Assembly (NCBI GenBank): GCA_016841945.1 | Contig: JAENYC010000009.1 | Location: forward strand, 46,165 to 110,164 | Direction: 5' to 3' | Length of the DNA: 64,000 bases | DNA from: Haloplasma contractile | GTDB lineage: Bacteria; Bacillota_I; Bacilli_A; Haloplasmatales; Haloplasmataceae | Part shown: one piece after another, positions 54,560-63,525 of the stretch | How positions within the stretch are numbered: position 1 is the stretch's first letter | How the letters are laid out: each line of letters opens with the position of its first letter | The notes under the pieces: model-generated | What the model was told of the DNA's origin: nothing | What the model saw: only the letters and a program-made list of their open reading frames with translations | The model's database searches: none | Made by a program: the position numbers and the translations under genes

Positions 54560-57046
54560 CTAATTATATTTATAAGGCTTAAATTTTCTAAGACGTAAGG
54601 CATTGGTAACAACAGAAACCGAACTAAATGCCATTGCAAGAGCAGCAATCATCGGATTAAGTCGTGGTCCTCCAAAGGCATATAGTAAACCTGCTGCAAT
54701 TGGAATTCCTAATGTATTATATGCAAATGCCCAAAATAAATTCTGTTTAATATTACGAATGGTTTTTTTACTTAAATCAATAGCTGTAGGAACATCCATT
54801 AAATCACTACGCATTAATACGATATCTGCTGATTCCATCGCAATATCAGTACCAGAACCAATGGCAATTCCGATATCAGCCTGAGCTAATGCTGGTGCAT
54901 CATTAATACCATCACCCACCATCGCAACATTTAAACCTTCTTTTTGTAACTTTTTAATTTCATTTGCTTTGTCTTCCGGTAATACCTCAGCAAGGACTCG
55001 ATCAATTCCAACTTGCTTTGCGATTGCTTCTGCAGTTCGTTTATTATCTCCTGTTATCATCACAACTTCTATTCCCATCTGATGTAAAACTTGAACAGCG
55101 CGTTTACTACTTTCTTTCATCACATCACTAACTGCAACAATTCCTGCCAATCGATTATTAATCGCAATATACATAGGAGTTTTCCCCTCATTTGCCAAAC
55201 CATCAGATTCTTTTTGAAGACTAATGTTAATATTTCGTTTTTTCATCAATCTCTTATTACCTAATAATATAGTTTTATCATCAATCAATACTTCAATACC
55301 ATGACCTGGAATTGCTTCGAATTGAGTCACTGTTAACAAAGAAACATTATCTTTTTCCGCTTTATTCACAATTGCTTCTCCTAAAGGATGTTCCGACCCT
55401 TTTTCAGCTGATGCCGCGAGTTGTAATAATTCTTCTTTTGAATAATCTTTTGTTGATATAATGTCAGTCAGTTGTGGCTTTCCTTCTGTAATGGTACCCG
55501 TTTTATCAAAGACGATTGTTTGAATTCTATGTGTCGTTTCTAATGCTACTCCTCCCTTAATTAATACACCATATTCTGCACCCTTACCAGTTCCAACCAT
55601 TATAGCAGTTGGTGTTGCTAACCCCAATGCACAAGGACAAGCAATCACAAGAACTGATATAAATATCGTAAGAGAGAAAATGACAGGTCCTCCTTCAACT
55701 TGTAAATCAAATAATTGAATGGCAGTAAACCAAGATAAACCCGCAACTATCGCAACTCCTATTACTATAGGTACGAAAAATCCAGATATGATATCGGCCA
55801 TTTTCGCAATAGGTGCTTTTGAACCTTGCGCATCTTCGACGAGTTTTATGATTTGTGATAATGTCGTATCTTTTCCAACTTTAGTCGCTTTAAACTTTAT
55901 CAAACCATTTTTATTAATACTTCCACCAATGACGTTACTGCCAACATTTTTCTCAATAGGAATGCTTTCACCAGTTAACATAGACTCATCAGCAGAAGTC
56001 CTTCCCTCTATAATTTCACCATCAACAGGTATTTTTTCTCCCGGTTTTACAATTAAAGTATCTCCTACTTCTACCTCATCAATTGGAATTGTAACTTCTT
56101 TTCCATCTTGAATAATAACCGCTTGTTTTGGTGCTAAATCCATTAATTTCTTAATCGCTTCACTGGTTTTTCCTTTTGATACTGATTCTAAGTATTTACC
56201 TAATAAAATTAAGGTTATGATTACACCTACTGTTTCAAAATACAAATCTTTCGCATAATCATAATTTCCATAGCTAATTTGTATAATAGCATATAATCCA
56301 TATAGAAATGCAGCACTTGTCCCCAACGCAATTAATGTGTCCATATTGGGTTCACGTCTTAATAATTTAGGATATCCTATCGTATAAAATTTATATCCAA
56401 CGACAATTACAGGAATAGTAAAGATTAATTGGGCTAAACCAAAATTAAGTGGATTTAAATCAGGATTTATAAAATTGGGCAATGTTAATCCTACCATATG
56501 ACCCATCGCAATATAAAGAAGTGGTATAGTAAAAATAACTGATACAACAAATTTATACCATAGAACCTTCATCTCTTTTTGACGATGTTCTCTTTTCTCA
56601 TCTCCTTGCTCTCCTCTTTCAATGTCTAAAGCTTTATAACCAGCTTTTTTAATTGCTTCTTTAACTTCAGAGATTCTTGTTTTAGATGAATTATAAACTA
56701 CTTTTGCTTTCTCAGAAGCAAAATTTACACTTACTATTTCAACTCCATCAAGCTTTTTAATTGATTTTTCAATTGCATTTGCACACGATGCACAAGACAT
56801 TCCTTCAATTGGAATGAAAATCTCATTGGTTTCTACTTGTTCTTCTGCATTATAACCTACTTTTTGAACAGAGTTAATAATATCATCAATAGTGATTTTA
56901 TTTTCATCAAATTCAACAGTTAATTTCTCTGTCGCAAAATTAACTGTAGCATTTTGTATACCTTCTAATGTGTTTATACTTTTTTCAACAGTATTTACGC
57001 AAGATGCACACGTCATCCCTAATACATTTAACGTTTTCTTTTTCAA
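54560..57046 (-). CDS. copA: Copper-exporting P1B-type ATPase
   Basis: Exports Cu(I). The 828-aa protein has two N-terminal HMA domains (GMTCASC at residues 10-16 and GMSCASCA near 78-85), eight membrane helices, the ion-path [10 protein letters not shown], the phosphorylation site [11 protein letters not shown], the [10 protein letters not shown] loop, GDGINDAP and the C-terminal pair FAYNTLGIP and [11 protein letters not shown]. Start is TTG seven bases after GGAGG. It is controlled from the CsoR-type promoter at 57.4 kb. Confidence 0.97.
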   Translation of the reverse strand: MKKKTLNVLGMTCASCVNTVEKSINTLEGIQNATVNFATEKLTVEFDENKITIDDIINSVQKVGYNAEEQVETNEIFIPIEGMSCASCANAIEKSIKKLDGVEIVSVNFASEKAKVVYNSSKTRISEVKEAIKKAGYKALDIERGEQGDEKREHRQKEMKVLWYKFVVSVIFTIPLLYIAMGHMVGLTLPNFINPDLNPLNFGLAQLIFTIPVIVVGYKFYTIGYPKLLRREPNMDTLIALGTSAAFLYGLYAIIQISYGNYDYAKDLYFETVGVIITLILLGKYLESVSKGKTSEAIKKLMDLAPKQAVIIQDGKEVTIPIDEVEVGDTLIVKPGEKIPVDGEIIEGRTSADESMLTGESIPIEKNVGSNVIGGSINKNGLIKFKATKVGKDTTLSQIIKLVEDAQGSKAPIAKMADIISGFFVPIVIGVAIVAGLSWFTAIQLFDLQVEGGPVIFSLTIFISVLVIACPCALGLATPTAIMVGTGKGAEYGVLIKGGVALETTHRIQTIVFDKTGTITEGKPQLTDIISTKDYSKEELLQLAASAEKGSEHPLGEAIVNKAEKDNVSLLTVTQFEAIPGHGIEVLIDDKTILLGNKRLMKKRNINISLQKESDGLANEGKTPMYIAINNRLAGIVAVSDVMKESSKRAVQVLHQMGIEVVMITGDNKRTAEAIAKQVGIDRVLAEVLPEDKANEIKKLQKEGLNVAMVGDGINDAPALAQADIGIAIGSGTDIAMESADIVLMRSDLMDVPTAIDLSKKTIRNIKQNLFWAFAYNTLGIPIAAGLLYAFGGPRLNPMIAALAMAFSSVSVVTNALRLRKFKPYKYN

Positions 57047-57061
57047 TTCTATTCCTCCTAA

Positions 57062-57334
57062 TTAAATATCATCTAGATCATAACCATTTCTCATTGCATC
57101 TTCTAATAAAGCAATTTCTTCATCAGTTAGGTCTTCTTCAACATCTATTTCTTCTATTTTATACCCAATTCCATTTACTACTCGTATAATAACGTCAGAA
57201 TTGACATCATCTTCAAAAGTTAGGACACTTTTATCCATATCAATACTAAAATTAGAAAAGCCAAAATTTTCTAACGCTTCAGTAATCTTCCATTTACATG
57301 ATGTACACATCATTGTTAACTCAAATTTCTTCAT
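57062..57334 (-). CDS. HMA-domain protein with acidic tail
   Basis: A 90-aa protein with an HMA-like fold, the first gene of the copper operon. The metal site is MMCTSCKWKI, a CxxC in a variant context, followed by GFSNFSIDMDKSVLTFEDDV and GIGYKIEE. The last 25 residues are acidic (VEEDLTDEEIALLEDAM), not part of the usual domain. It may donate Cu(I) to CopA or sense load. GGAGAG precedes the ATG. Fifteen bases separate it from copA. Confidence 0.8.
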   Translation of the reverse strand: MKKFELTMMCTSCKWKITEALENFGFSNFSIDMDKSVLTFEDDVNSDVIIRVVNGIGYKIEEIDVEEDLTDEEIALLEDAMRNGYDLDDI

Positions 57335-57356
57335 TTCTATCTCTCCTAGACATATT

Positions 57357-57417
57357 ATACCCCTACCTATAAGGGGGGGTATATGTTATATTATAGCACT
57401 TCTTCATATTTTGTCAA
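57357..57417 (-). promoter_or_regulatory. CsoR operator and promoter of the copper operon
   Basis: On the minus strand TTGACA (57412-57417) and TATAAT (57390-57395) are spaced by 16 bases. Just downstream lies ATACCCC and GGGGTAT around a core (57357-57382), a G-tract palindrome of the CsoR kind. Cu(I) binding to CsoR should release this site and allow copA expression. Confidence 0.88.
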
Positions 57418-58110
57418 TATCTATACTTATTAATATATTAATTATTTACAAAAAATCTAAATATAGTAGCTATTTAGAACAGTTTAGTATAAAAAATCCA
57501 TAAAAATGATTAAAATCAAGGATTTAATCGTACATATGGTGCTTGAACTAAATCTAATAGATTCTTTCTATAGTAGATAAAGCAATTGAGAAGACCTTAA
57601 AGCGACTTCTTATACAAGAATACCAGTGTCTGATGTCCCTCTACTGGTGGTATAGTTTCAGAAATAAGTTCAATGTATAACTTGAAATCAGCTGATACTT
57701 AAGTTCAATATACAGGTATCACTTGGAGAACAAAACAGTCATGCAGTTTTACCAATGAGAAATCAAATCTTTCTCAAACAGAAAACTCTTACTTAAGATA
57801 CTATTTCTAGAAGTAGCGAAGACTATAAGAAGTTTTTTTACAGAATAATTGTAACTATAAAATAAATGTGAATTTCATTCTATATCTATTACTAGCGGTC
57901 TATAGGTACTGTTTTACGACGTTATCTATCAATTTCATCCTCAACCTTATTATGAAATGTATACAATTTTTTAATACAAAATACTTTATTATATAATTAG
58001 AAATATAAATATATTTATTGGCATATTTTAAAAAATATTTTTACAGATTTTGAATAGTAAACCACATATTATACAAAATAAAATTATATAGATAAGAAGG
58101 AGTGAATATT
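57418..58110. other. Long non-coding stretch with a less AT-rich block
   Basis: About 690 bases without a gene. The block 57540-57840 is less AT-rich than its flanks and shows gene-like codon patterns in broken frames on both strands, for example a minus-strand run DFKLYIELISETIPPVEGHQ, with stops. A palindrome ATCAGCTGAT lies near 57690. No family was identified. The promoter of the Cys-rich copper protein lies at the right end. Confidence 0.5.
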
Positions 58111-58455
58111 ATGGCAATTATAGGAAAATTAAATAATGAAAATATGCAAAACTGTATTGATAAATGTATGGTTTGTTTACAAGCATGTGAAGAATGTTTA
58201 ACTTTATGTATTCAAGGTCAAAACAAAGATGAGAAAGAAAAATGTATGACAATTTTACGTGACTGTATAGATATTTGCGATTTAGCAATTAAATATATGT
58301 CGCGAAATAGTACACATTCAAAACATATTTGCAAAGAATGTGCTGAGATTTGTGACTTATGTGCTGCTGAATGTGAGAAAATTGATGTTGCTCACTGTCA
58401 AAAATGTGCACAAATTTGTAAAGAATGCGCAGAGGTATGCAAAGAAATGGCTTAA
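58111..58455 (+). CDS. Cys-rich four-helix copper storage protein (Csp-like)
   Basis: A 114-aa protein with 19 Cys, arranged as repeated CxxC and CxxxC on four predicted helices: NCIDKCMVCLQACEECLTLC, then KCMTILRDC, HICKECAEICDLC and HCQKCAQICKECAEVC. This matches cytosolic Csp/DUF326 proteins, which store many Cu(I) ions in a four-helix bundle. No signal peptide. AAGGAG lies eight bases before the ATG at 58111; the GTG at 58102 is upstream. The copper operons on both sides support the call. Confidence 0.9.
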   Translation: MAIIGKLNNENMQNCIDKCMVCLQACEECLTLCIQGQNKDEKEKCMTILRDCIDICDLAIKYMSRNSTHSKHICKECAEICDLCAAECEKIDVAHCQKCAQICKECAEVCKEMA

Positions 58456-58467
58456 TGAACTAGTTTT

Positions 58468-58494
58468 AAAGAATCTATTGTAGGTTCTTTTTTA
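58468..58494 (+). terminator. Terminator after the Csp-like gene
   Basis: AAAGAATCTA and TAGGTTCTTT pair (one G-U) around TTG, followed by T. Confidence 0.75.
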
Positions 58495-58517
58495 TTAATA
58501 AATAGTCAAAATTATTA

Positions 58518-59837
58518 TTAGTGTTTATGCTGTTCCTGTTCATTTTGTAAATTTTGATGTGAAAGAAACATTTTTTGTCCTATATAAACAATCACAACAA
58601 AAATTAAAGATAATATGACCACTAATAAATCTGAGTAAATTTTCACCCAAATAAAAGCAAAAAGAACAATAATATCAAGGATTAATGCTGTAAATACAAT
58701 AAATCTGTTAGCCTTAACTCTCCCTCTTAAATTTCTAAAAAGTCCCCAATGAATAATCATGTCCATAATAAGATATAAAATTGCACCCATTGAAGCTATT
58801 CTTGTTAGGTCGAAAAATAATGTTAATAAAATAGCTATAACAACTGTATAAACTAATGTGTGTTTTTGAATGCTTCCTGGCATATTAAAATGACGATGAA
58901 ATATTAAATTCATATTCGTAAGCATCGCAAGCATTCTAGACACTGCAAATATACTTGCTATAATCCCAGATACAGTTGCTATGATTGCTATGATTACTGT
59001 GAACCAAACTCCTTTATAACCTAAAGCAGGCCTTGCTGCTTCTGCTAATGCATAGTTTTTAGCTTCTGTTATGTTTTGTAGAGATAAATTACTCGAAACC
59101 GCCCATGCAAGTATAACATATACGAGTAAACTTACAATTAATGAAATTATAATAGCTCTCCCCACATTCTTATTTGGGTTCTTTATTTCGGAACCGCTAT
59201 TAGTAATAGTTGTGAATCCTTTAAATGCGAGTATTGTTAAAGCTGTAGCACCTATATAACTTTGAATACTTATTTGAGGAACTTCTTCTACAACTGCTGG
59301 GGAAATGGAAAAATCAACAACCCATAATGCAGCAAGTGCAAAAAAAATTAATCCTAGAATTTTTATTAATGAAATAATTAATGTAAAACTTTGTATAAAT
59401 TTATTACTTAATATGTTAACAATAAATGCAAATATAATCAGTCCTACGCCTAGAAAAGGCACAAGGTAGTCAAGTGCACCATAGTCAAATAATTGTAATA
59501 AATAAGTGCCAAATGTCCTTGCAACCAAACTTTGATTTATCACCATTGAAAAGGCCATTAATAACGCTGCAGTTACTGCTAGAGTACTCTTTCCATATTC
59601 TTTAATCAAGTACATTCCAATACCACCTGCAGATGGATATTCATTACTTAATTTTATATATGAATAGGCACTAAAACCACTAACAATACTCCCTATTATA
59701 AATAACAATGGAAACCATTTTCCACTTAATTCTGCTACTTGCCCTAGTAAAGCAAAAATACCAGCACTAATCATGACACCAGTACCTAGACCAACAGCTC
59801 CAATTAATGTAATACTATTTTTTTTATATTCTGACAT
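58518..59837 (-). CDS. APC-family amino acid/amine permease
   Basis: A 439-aa transporter with about 12 membrane helices. The first helix has the APC signature TLIGAVGLGTGVMISAGIFAL, followed by PSAGGIGMYLIKEYG in helix 3 region and FKGFTTITNSGSEIKNP in helix 6-7, typical of APC superfamily members. AGGTG precedes the ATG. Substrate unknown. It has its own unit, with a His-rich end (EQEQHKH). Its place amid copper genes could be incidental. Confidence 0.85.
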   Translation of the reverse strand: MSEYKKNSITLIGAVGLGTGVMISAGIFALLGQVAELSGKWFPLLFIIGSIVSGFSAYSYIKLSNEYPSAGGIGMYLIKEYGKSTLAVTAALLMAFSMVINQSLVARTFGTYLLQLFDYGALDYLVPFLGVGLIIFAFIVNILSNKFIQSFTLIISLIKILGLIFFALAALWVVDFSISPAVVEEVPQISIQSYIGATALTILAFKGFTTITNSGSEIKNPNKNVGRAIIISLIVSLLVYVILAWAVSSNLSLQNITEAKNYALAEAARPALGYKGVWFTVIIAIIATVSGIIASIFAVSRMLAMLTNMNLIFHRHFNMPGSIQKHTLVYTVVIAILLTLFFDLTRIASMGAILYLIMDMIIHWGLFRNLRGRVKANRFIVFTALILDIIVLFAFIWVKIYSDLLVVILSLIFVVIVYIGQKMFLSHQNLQNEQEQHKH

Positions 59838-60146
59838 ACAAACACCTACTTCTTATAGATATATTAATTAAGTTTACATTAACACTATCTATTCATGATC
59901 TCAAATTATATACAGACTTAGTATTTTAATAGATAATTAAATATATACTTTATAATAATAAAATACTCTAAGGTTATTTTAACCTCAGAGTAAGATTTTA
60001 TCTTCTATATCCATTAATATCTTTTAAATTGGAAGAAAAAAGATTTTCGAAGAAATGCTGTAAGATAAATAAGTGTTTTCTTAGTTTAATCTTTATTCTT
60101 GTCATTATAATAAAGATGTAATTAAAGTATGAATCAATAATCTATT
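59838..60146. other. Intergenic region between csoR and the permease
   Basis: AT-rich; a hairpin TACTCT-AAGGTT with AACCT-CAGAGTA at 59964-59992 is probably a terminator for csoR. Otherwise nothing recognisable. Confidence 0.5.
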
Positions 60147-60407
60147 TCATTTTGCATATTTATTAATAATATCAATTATTTCTGTGATTTTTTCATCGCC
60201 TTTTCCTTCATTGATGGCTTCTGTTACACAGGTTCTAATATGATTATCTAATAATTTTAAGTTCGCTTTTTTTAAAAGTGCTTGAACTGCTAAAATTTGT
60301 TTTGATACATCTACACAATATCTATTATTATCCATCATTTTAATGATTCCTTCAAGTTGACCTTTTGAAGTTTTGAGTAGATTTATAATATCCTTATTAT
60401 TGCTCAT
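60147..60407 (-). CDS. csoR: Copper-sensing repressor CsoR
   Basis: Helical DNA-binding repressor that releases DNA on binding Cu(I). The 86-aa protein has the Cys-His-Cys metal triad at C31, H56 and C60 and the family pattern KGQLEGIIKMMDNNRYCVDV, then LLDNHIRTCVTEAI. AGGAGAT precedes the ATG. Its own promoter carries an operator like that of the copA operon, so it is autoregulated. Confidence 0.94.
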   Translation of the reverse strand: MSNNKDIINLLKTSKGQLEGIIKMMDNNRYCVDVSKQILAVQALLKKANLKLLDNHIRTCVTEAINEGKGDEKITEIIDIINKYAK

Positions 60408-60423
60408 AATTTCATCTCCTTGT

Positions 60424-60479
60424 GTATCCCATGTATGGTGGGGTCATATACATTATAATGCATTTCTCACAAATGTCAA
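60424..60479 (-). promoter_or_regulatory. CsoR operator and promoter of csoR
   Basis: On the minus strand TTGACA (60474-60479) and TATAAT (60452-60457) are spaced by 16 bases. The operator-like sequence at 60424-60451 has GACCCCACC and GGGATAC halves, close to the copA site. Same layout as the copper operon promoter. Confidence 0.82.
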
Positions 60480-60482
60480 CTA

Positions 60483-60683
60483 TTAGCTTTTATCATGATT
60501 AATGTTTTTCTTTATATCGTCTATTCCTTTATTCATAAAATAACGACATGTGCTAGATGTACAGTGTTTACATTTAATAGATGGTAATTCACATTCTTTA
60601 GGTAAAGGAGTCTTACCATTTAAAGATGCAACGTAGGCATAAATAAAACCAAGTCCAAAAACTAGTAAAATTCCAATCAACAA
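60483..60683 (-). CDS. Small membrane protein with four-Cys motif
   Basis: A 66-aa protein: one N-terminal membrane helix, then KTPLPKECELPSIKCKHC and TSSTC, with Cys at 31, 38, 41 and 46 (C-x6-C-x2-C-x4-C). It closely matches the 82-aa protein in the rnf operon. No ATG start is available: TTG at 60683 is the apparent start, with AAAGGAG about 12 bases upstream; an out-of-frame ATG lies at 60688. It is upstream of csoR but beyond the promoter. An Fe-S or metal site is likely. Confidence 0.72.
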   Translation of the reverse strand: MLIGILLVFGLGFIYAYVASLNGKTPLPKECELPSIKCKHCTSSTCRYFMNKGIDDIKKNINHDKS

Positions 60684-60911
60684 TTCATAACTACTCTCCT
60701 TTGATTTAATTACTGTTCAAATTTTTATCCTTATATAAAATATGAGTAAAATCATCTTTTTACTTTGCAATAGTCAATCAACTGCTTCTAAAATTGCTTT
60801 AGTATTCCATACCTGAAGTTGCTAAATGCACTCTAAATTAAATTAATTATATATTCAATATTACTAAAATTACAAATATATATCTTCATTTGATTTAAAC
60901 TAACTACTTTA
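60684..60911. other. Non-coding gap
   Basis: AT-rich. Presumably carries the promoter of the small Cys protein and the end of the DUF2933-like transcript. Short gene-like stretches with stops can be read, but nothing is identifiable. Confidence 0.4.
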
Positions 60912-61157
60912 TTACTCTATTTTGCTATTATTTTTTTTCATGCTAATTAACATTAATATATGTGATAGAGGACATAGTAATATGATCAAATAAATGAATA
61001 GTGAACCTATATTATCAGTTTTTCCAGTTGATGATAAAATCATAATAATCAATAACGGTAATAAACATAATACCATCATTAATCCATGATTATGACCTTT
61101 ATGTGGAGGATTTTCTTGATTTTTATTTATATTATTTTCTTTATTATGACAATTCAT
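60912..61157 (-). CDS. DUF2933-like small membrane protein
   Basis: An 81-aa protein with a His/Lys/Asn-rich N-terminus (ENPPHKGHNHGLMMVLC) and two membrane helices (about 27-45 and 52-72, ending LLCPLSHILML). The pattern HKGH-HG-LMM-LC then LLCPL matches DUF2933 proteins, often found near metal or copper genes. GGGGAGGTG precedes the ATG. Function unknown; the His-rich end may bind metal. Confidence 0.72.
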   Translation of the reverse strand: MNCHNKENNINKNQENPPHKGHNHGLMMVLCLLPLLIIMILSSTGKTDNIGSLFIYLIILLCPLSHILMLISMKKNNSKIE

Positions 61158-61459
61158 ATTCTCACCTCCCCTATAAAGAAAGTACTTTCATTGTATATCC
61201 ATTATTTGTTTCCTTCTATCATATTAGACATAAACTATGAGACATTTCATGATATACTTTGGTGCTAATCATCTGATTCTTATCATCTAAATGCACTTCA
61301 TAATGTTGATTAGTATAAATAACAATGCCAGCAGATTTGATAGTTGTAAACAGTTACAATTTAATTATACAAATTAAGTATGAATTTTTTATGAAGGTAT
61401 GCTGATGGGTATATAAAAAAAGATGATATTTCTTTTGTGAAACATCATCTCATTATAGA
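61158..61459. other. Intergenic region after rnfB with a decayed frame
   Basis: Holds the rnf terminator at 61421-61450. At about 61210-61345 the minus strand has an open run of 40 codons without start (including IVIYTNQHYEVHLDDKNQM), which looks like the tail of a lost gene. No match recognised. Confidence 0.45.
61421..61450 (-). terminator. Terminator of the rnf operon
   Basis: AGATGATGTTTC and GAAATATCATCT form a 12-base stem with one mismatch, followed by seven T on the minus strand, ten bases after the rnfB stop. It shows that rnfB is complete and is the last gene. Confidence 0.85.
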
Positions 61460-62023
61460 TTATTGATTTAATAATTTATTTATTTCGTCTTTTTGTTCTT
61501 GTTTTTTATTTAATGGACGACAATCATCCGTCGTTTTTTTACCTTTAATTAAAGCATCAGCAAATGCTTTACAACCAGGTTCACCACAAGTTGTACAATT
61601 AATACCAGGTAGTAACTTTACTATCTTTTCAAAACGAGGATCACTATTGGTTACATCTTTTATTTCAGGTTTCTTTCTAGCTGGTTTTTTTGTGGTCTTT
61701 TCTTTCTTTTCATCAACTGTGACTTTATCTGGATCTTCACCATTTAAAATAGCCTTAACTTTTGCATAAGTCAATGCTGTACCAGGTGTACAAGTAGTTA
61801 CATCAGCTTCGCCATTGATTAATCCTTCTGCCATACCAGAACATCCTGCATATCCACAAGCACCACAATTAAATCCTGGTAAAGCTTCTAGAATCAAATC
61901 ATATCTAGGGTCCACTTCGACATGAAAGATTTTTGATGAAATCGCTAGAATGAACCCAATTACTGCTCCAATTGCGCCAACTATTAAAGCAACTGTTAAG
62001 ATATCTATCATTGTTTCACTCAT
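61460..62023 (-). CDS. rnfB: RnfB variant with two FeS domains and no ferredoxin domain
   Basis: Subunit of the Rnf complex, which couples ferredoxin oxidation and NAD reduction to ion export. The 187-aa protein has an N-terminal membrane helix (about 7-30), then the RnfB FeS domain with C53, C56, C61 and C78, a Lys/Glu-rich hinge (about 100-125) and a second copy with C143, C146, C151 and C168. Both have spacing C-x2-C-x4-C-x16-C. The usual 2[4Fe-4S] ferredoxin part (CxxCxxCxxxCP) is absent and the gene ends just before a terminator. GGAAGGTG precedes the ATG. The ferredoxin role may be in another subunit. Confidence 0.88.
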   Translation of the reverse strand: MSETMIDILTVALIVGAIGAVIGFILAISSKIFHVEVDPRYDLILEALPGFNCGACGYAGCSGMAEGLINGEADVTTCTPGTALTYAKVKAILNGEDPDKVTVDEKKEKTTKKPARKKPEIKDVTNSDPRFEKIVKLLPGINCTTCGEPGCKAFADALIKGKKTTDDCRPLNKKQEQKDEINKLLNQ

Positions 62024-62264
62024 TTAATGCACCTTCCCTACTCTTATTATTTTTAAGACTTTCTTTAATATCTTTTTTTATGATTGACACGCGATTCTTT
62101 TCCGAATATGAACAAGTCACAGATGTACAATGTTCACATTTTAATGAAGGAAGTTCACATTCTTCTGGTAAAGGTGTCTTTTTATTAAAATACAATCCAA
62201 TTGCATAAAAGCCTACTAGACCAAAAACGACTAAAGTCATTATAATGATACTTGATGTATCCAT
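62016..62264 (-). CDS. Small membrane protein with four-Cys motif, within the rnf operon
   Basis: An 82-aa protein between rnfA and rnfB: one membrane helix (about 5-26), then KTPLPEECELPSLKCEHC and TSVTC, with Cys at 36, 43, 46 and 51, then a basic tail. The last three Cys have the same CxxCxxxxC spacing as the RnfB FeS domain. It overlaps rnfB by eight bases and follows the rnfA stop by one base. It is likely to bind an Fe-S cluster at the membrane and to act in the Rnf electron path; no published family was recognised. Confidence 0.78.
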   Translation of the reverse strand: MDTSSIIIMTLVVFGLVGFYAIGLYFNKKTPLPEECELPSLKCEHCTSVTCSYSEKNRVSIIKKDIKESLKNNKSREGALNE

Positions 62265-62265
62265 T

Positions 62266-62853
62266 TTACACTAACCCTGCAAATCCAATAAAAATAATTG
62301 ACATAATACCTGCTGTGATTAATGCAATTGGTGCACCTTTAAATGCTTTTGGAACATTTGCATTTTCAAGTCTTTCACGAATAGTAGAGAAGATATAGAT
62401 TACCAATGTAAATCCTAAAGCAGTACCGATTGTATAGGCTAACATTTCAGCGTATCCATATTCTAGTTCAGGTTTTACGATAATTAACGCAAGACCTAAA
62501 ATGGCACAGTTTGTGGTAATCAAAGGTAAATATATACCTAACATTTTATAGATATATGGTGCAGTTTTTTTAACAAACATTTCGACGAATTGAACAACCC
62601 CAGAAATGACTAAAATAAACACAATGGTTTGTAAATAACCTAATTCTCGAGGTTCTAATATTAAATCATTTATTGCAAAAGTTATCGTTGATGATAATAC
62701 CATAACGAATATAACAGCTAATCCCATTCCGATTGCGGATTGGCTTTTCTTAGATACTCCCATGAATGGACAGATTCCTAAGAATAATGTTAGGATGACG
62801 TTTTGGATTAACATCCCTTGGATAACTAATACGATTAAATTAGCAATACTCAT
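62266..62853 (-). CDS. rnfA: Rnf complex subunit RnfA
   Basis: Integral membrane subunit with six helices (RnfA/NqrE family). The 195-aa protein shows NVILTLFLGICPFMGVSK near the N-terminus and GIYLPLITTNCAILGLAL, with the Cys that in Rnf/Nqr complexes helps hold a membrane Fe-S cluster with RnfE. AGGAGGAG lies before the ATG. Between rnfE and the four-Cys protein. Confidence 0.95.
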   Translation of the reverse strand: MSIANLIVLVIQGMLIQNVILTLFLGICPFMGVSKKSQSAIGMGLAVIFVMVLSSTITFAINDLILEPRELGYLQTIVFILVISGVVQFVEMFVKKTAPYIYKMLGIYLPLITTNCAILGLALIIVKPELEYGYAEMLAYTIGTALGFTLVIYIFSTIRERLENANVPKAFKGAPIALITAGIMSIIFIGFAGLV

Positions 62854-62865
62854 ATTCTACTCCTC

Positions 62866-63525
62866 CTAACTATTAGCTGTTGCTTTGCTTTTATTTTTTT
62901 CTTCTCTTTTCATCTTAATGGCATTGATAACACCTAATAATAAGCCTAAGGTAATAAAGGCTCCAGGTGCTGCAACAAGAATCGTAATAGGTTCAAAAGA
63001 AGCACCATCAGGAATTAAATTAAATTTTATATTGATATCCCCATATATGAATATCGTCAGAGTACCTGAACCTAATAATTCTCTAAAGAATGCTAACAAG
63101 GCAATCGCAATGGTATAACCTGCTCCCATTCCCAATGCATCGATGGTAGAATCAATGACATTATTTTTACTCGCAAAAGCTTCAGCTCTTCCTAATATAA
63201 TACAGTTTACCACTATTAAAGGGATAAAAATTCCTAATTGATCATACAATTCAGGTAAATACCCTTGCATGACAAGTTGTACAATCGTAACTAATGTAGC
63301 GATTACTACAATATATGAAGGAATTCTAATCTCATTAGGTATCAAATTTTTGATCAATGAAATAATGATATTTGATAATAACAATACAGAAGTAAAGGCT
63401 ACTCCCATACCTAAGGCACCAAATAAAGTAGAAGTCACACCAAGTACAGGGCATAAACCTAGTAATAAAATGAAGACTGGGTTTTCAGTAAAGATTCCTT
63501 TTAGAAAATTTTGTTTTTTATTCAT
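62866..63525 (-). CDS. rnfE: Rnf complex subunit RnfE
   Basis: Integral membrane subunit (RnfE/NqrD family). The 219-aa protein has NPVFILLLGLCPVLGVTSTLFGALGMG-like start and LGIFIPLIVVNCIILGRAEAFA, with Cys in equivalent places to RnfA, then a C-terminal VAAPGAFITLGLLLG helix. GAGGGTAC precedes the ATG. It overlaps rnfG by eight bases, so the operon is coupled. Confidence 0.95.
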   Translation of the reverse strand: MNKKQNFLKGIFTENPVFILLLGLCPVLGVTSTLFGALGMGVAFTSVLLLSNIIISLIKNLIPNEIRIPSYIVVIATLVTIVQLVMQGYLPELYDQLGIFIPLIVVNCIILGRAEAFASKNNVIDSTIDALGMGAGYTIAIALLAFFRELLGSGTLTIFIYGDINIKFNLIPDGASFEPITILVAAPGAFITLGLLLGVINAIKMKREEKNKSKATANS

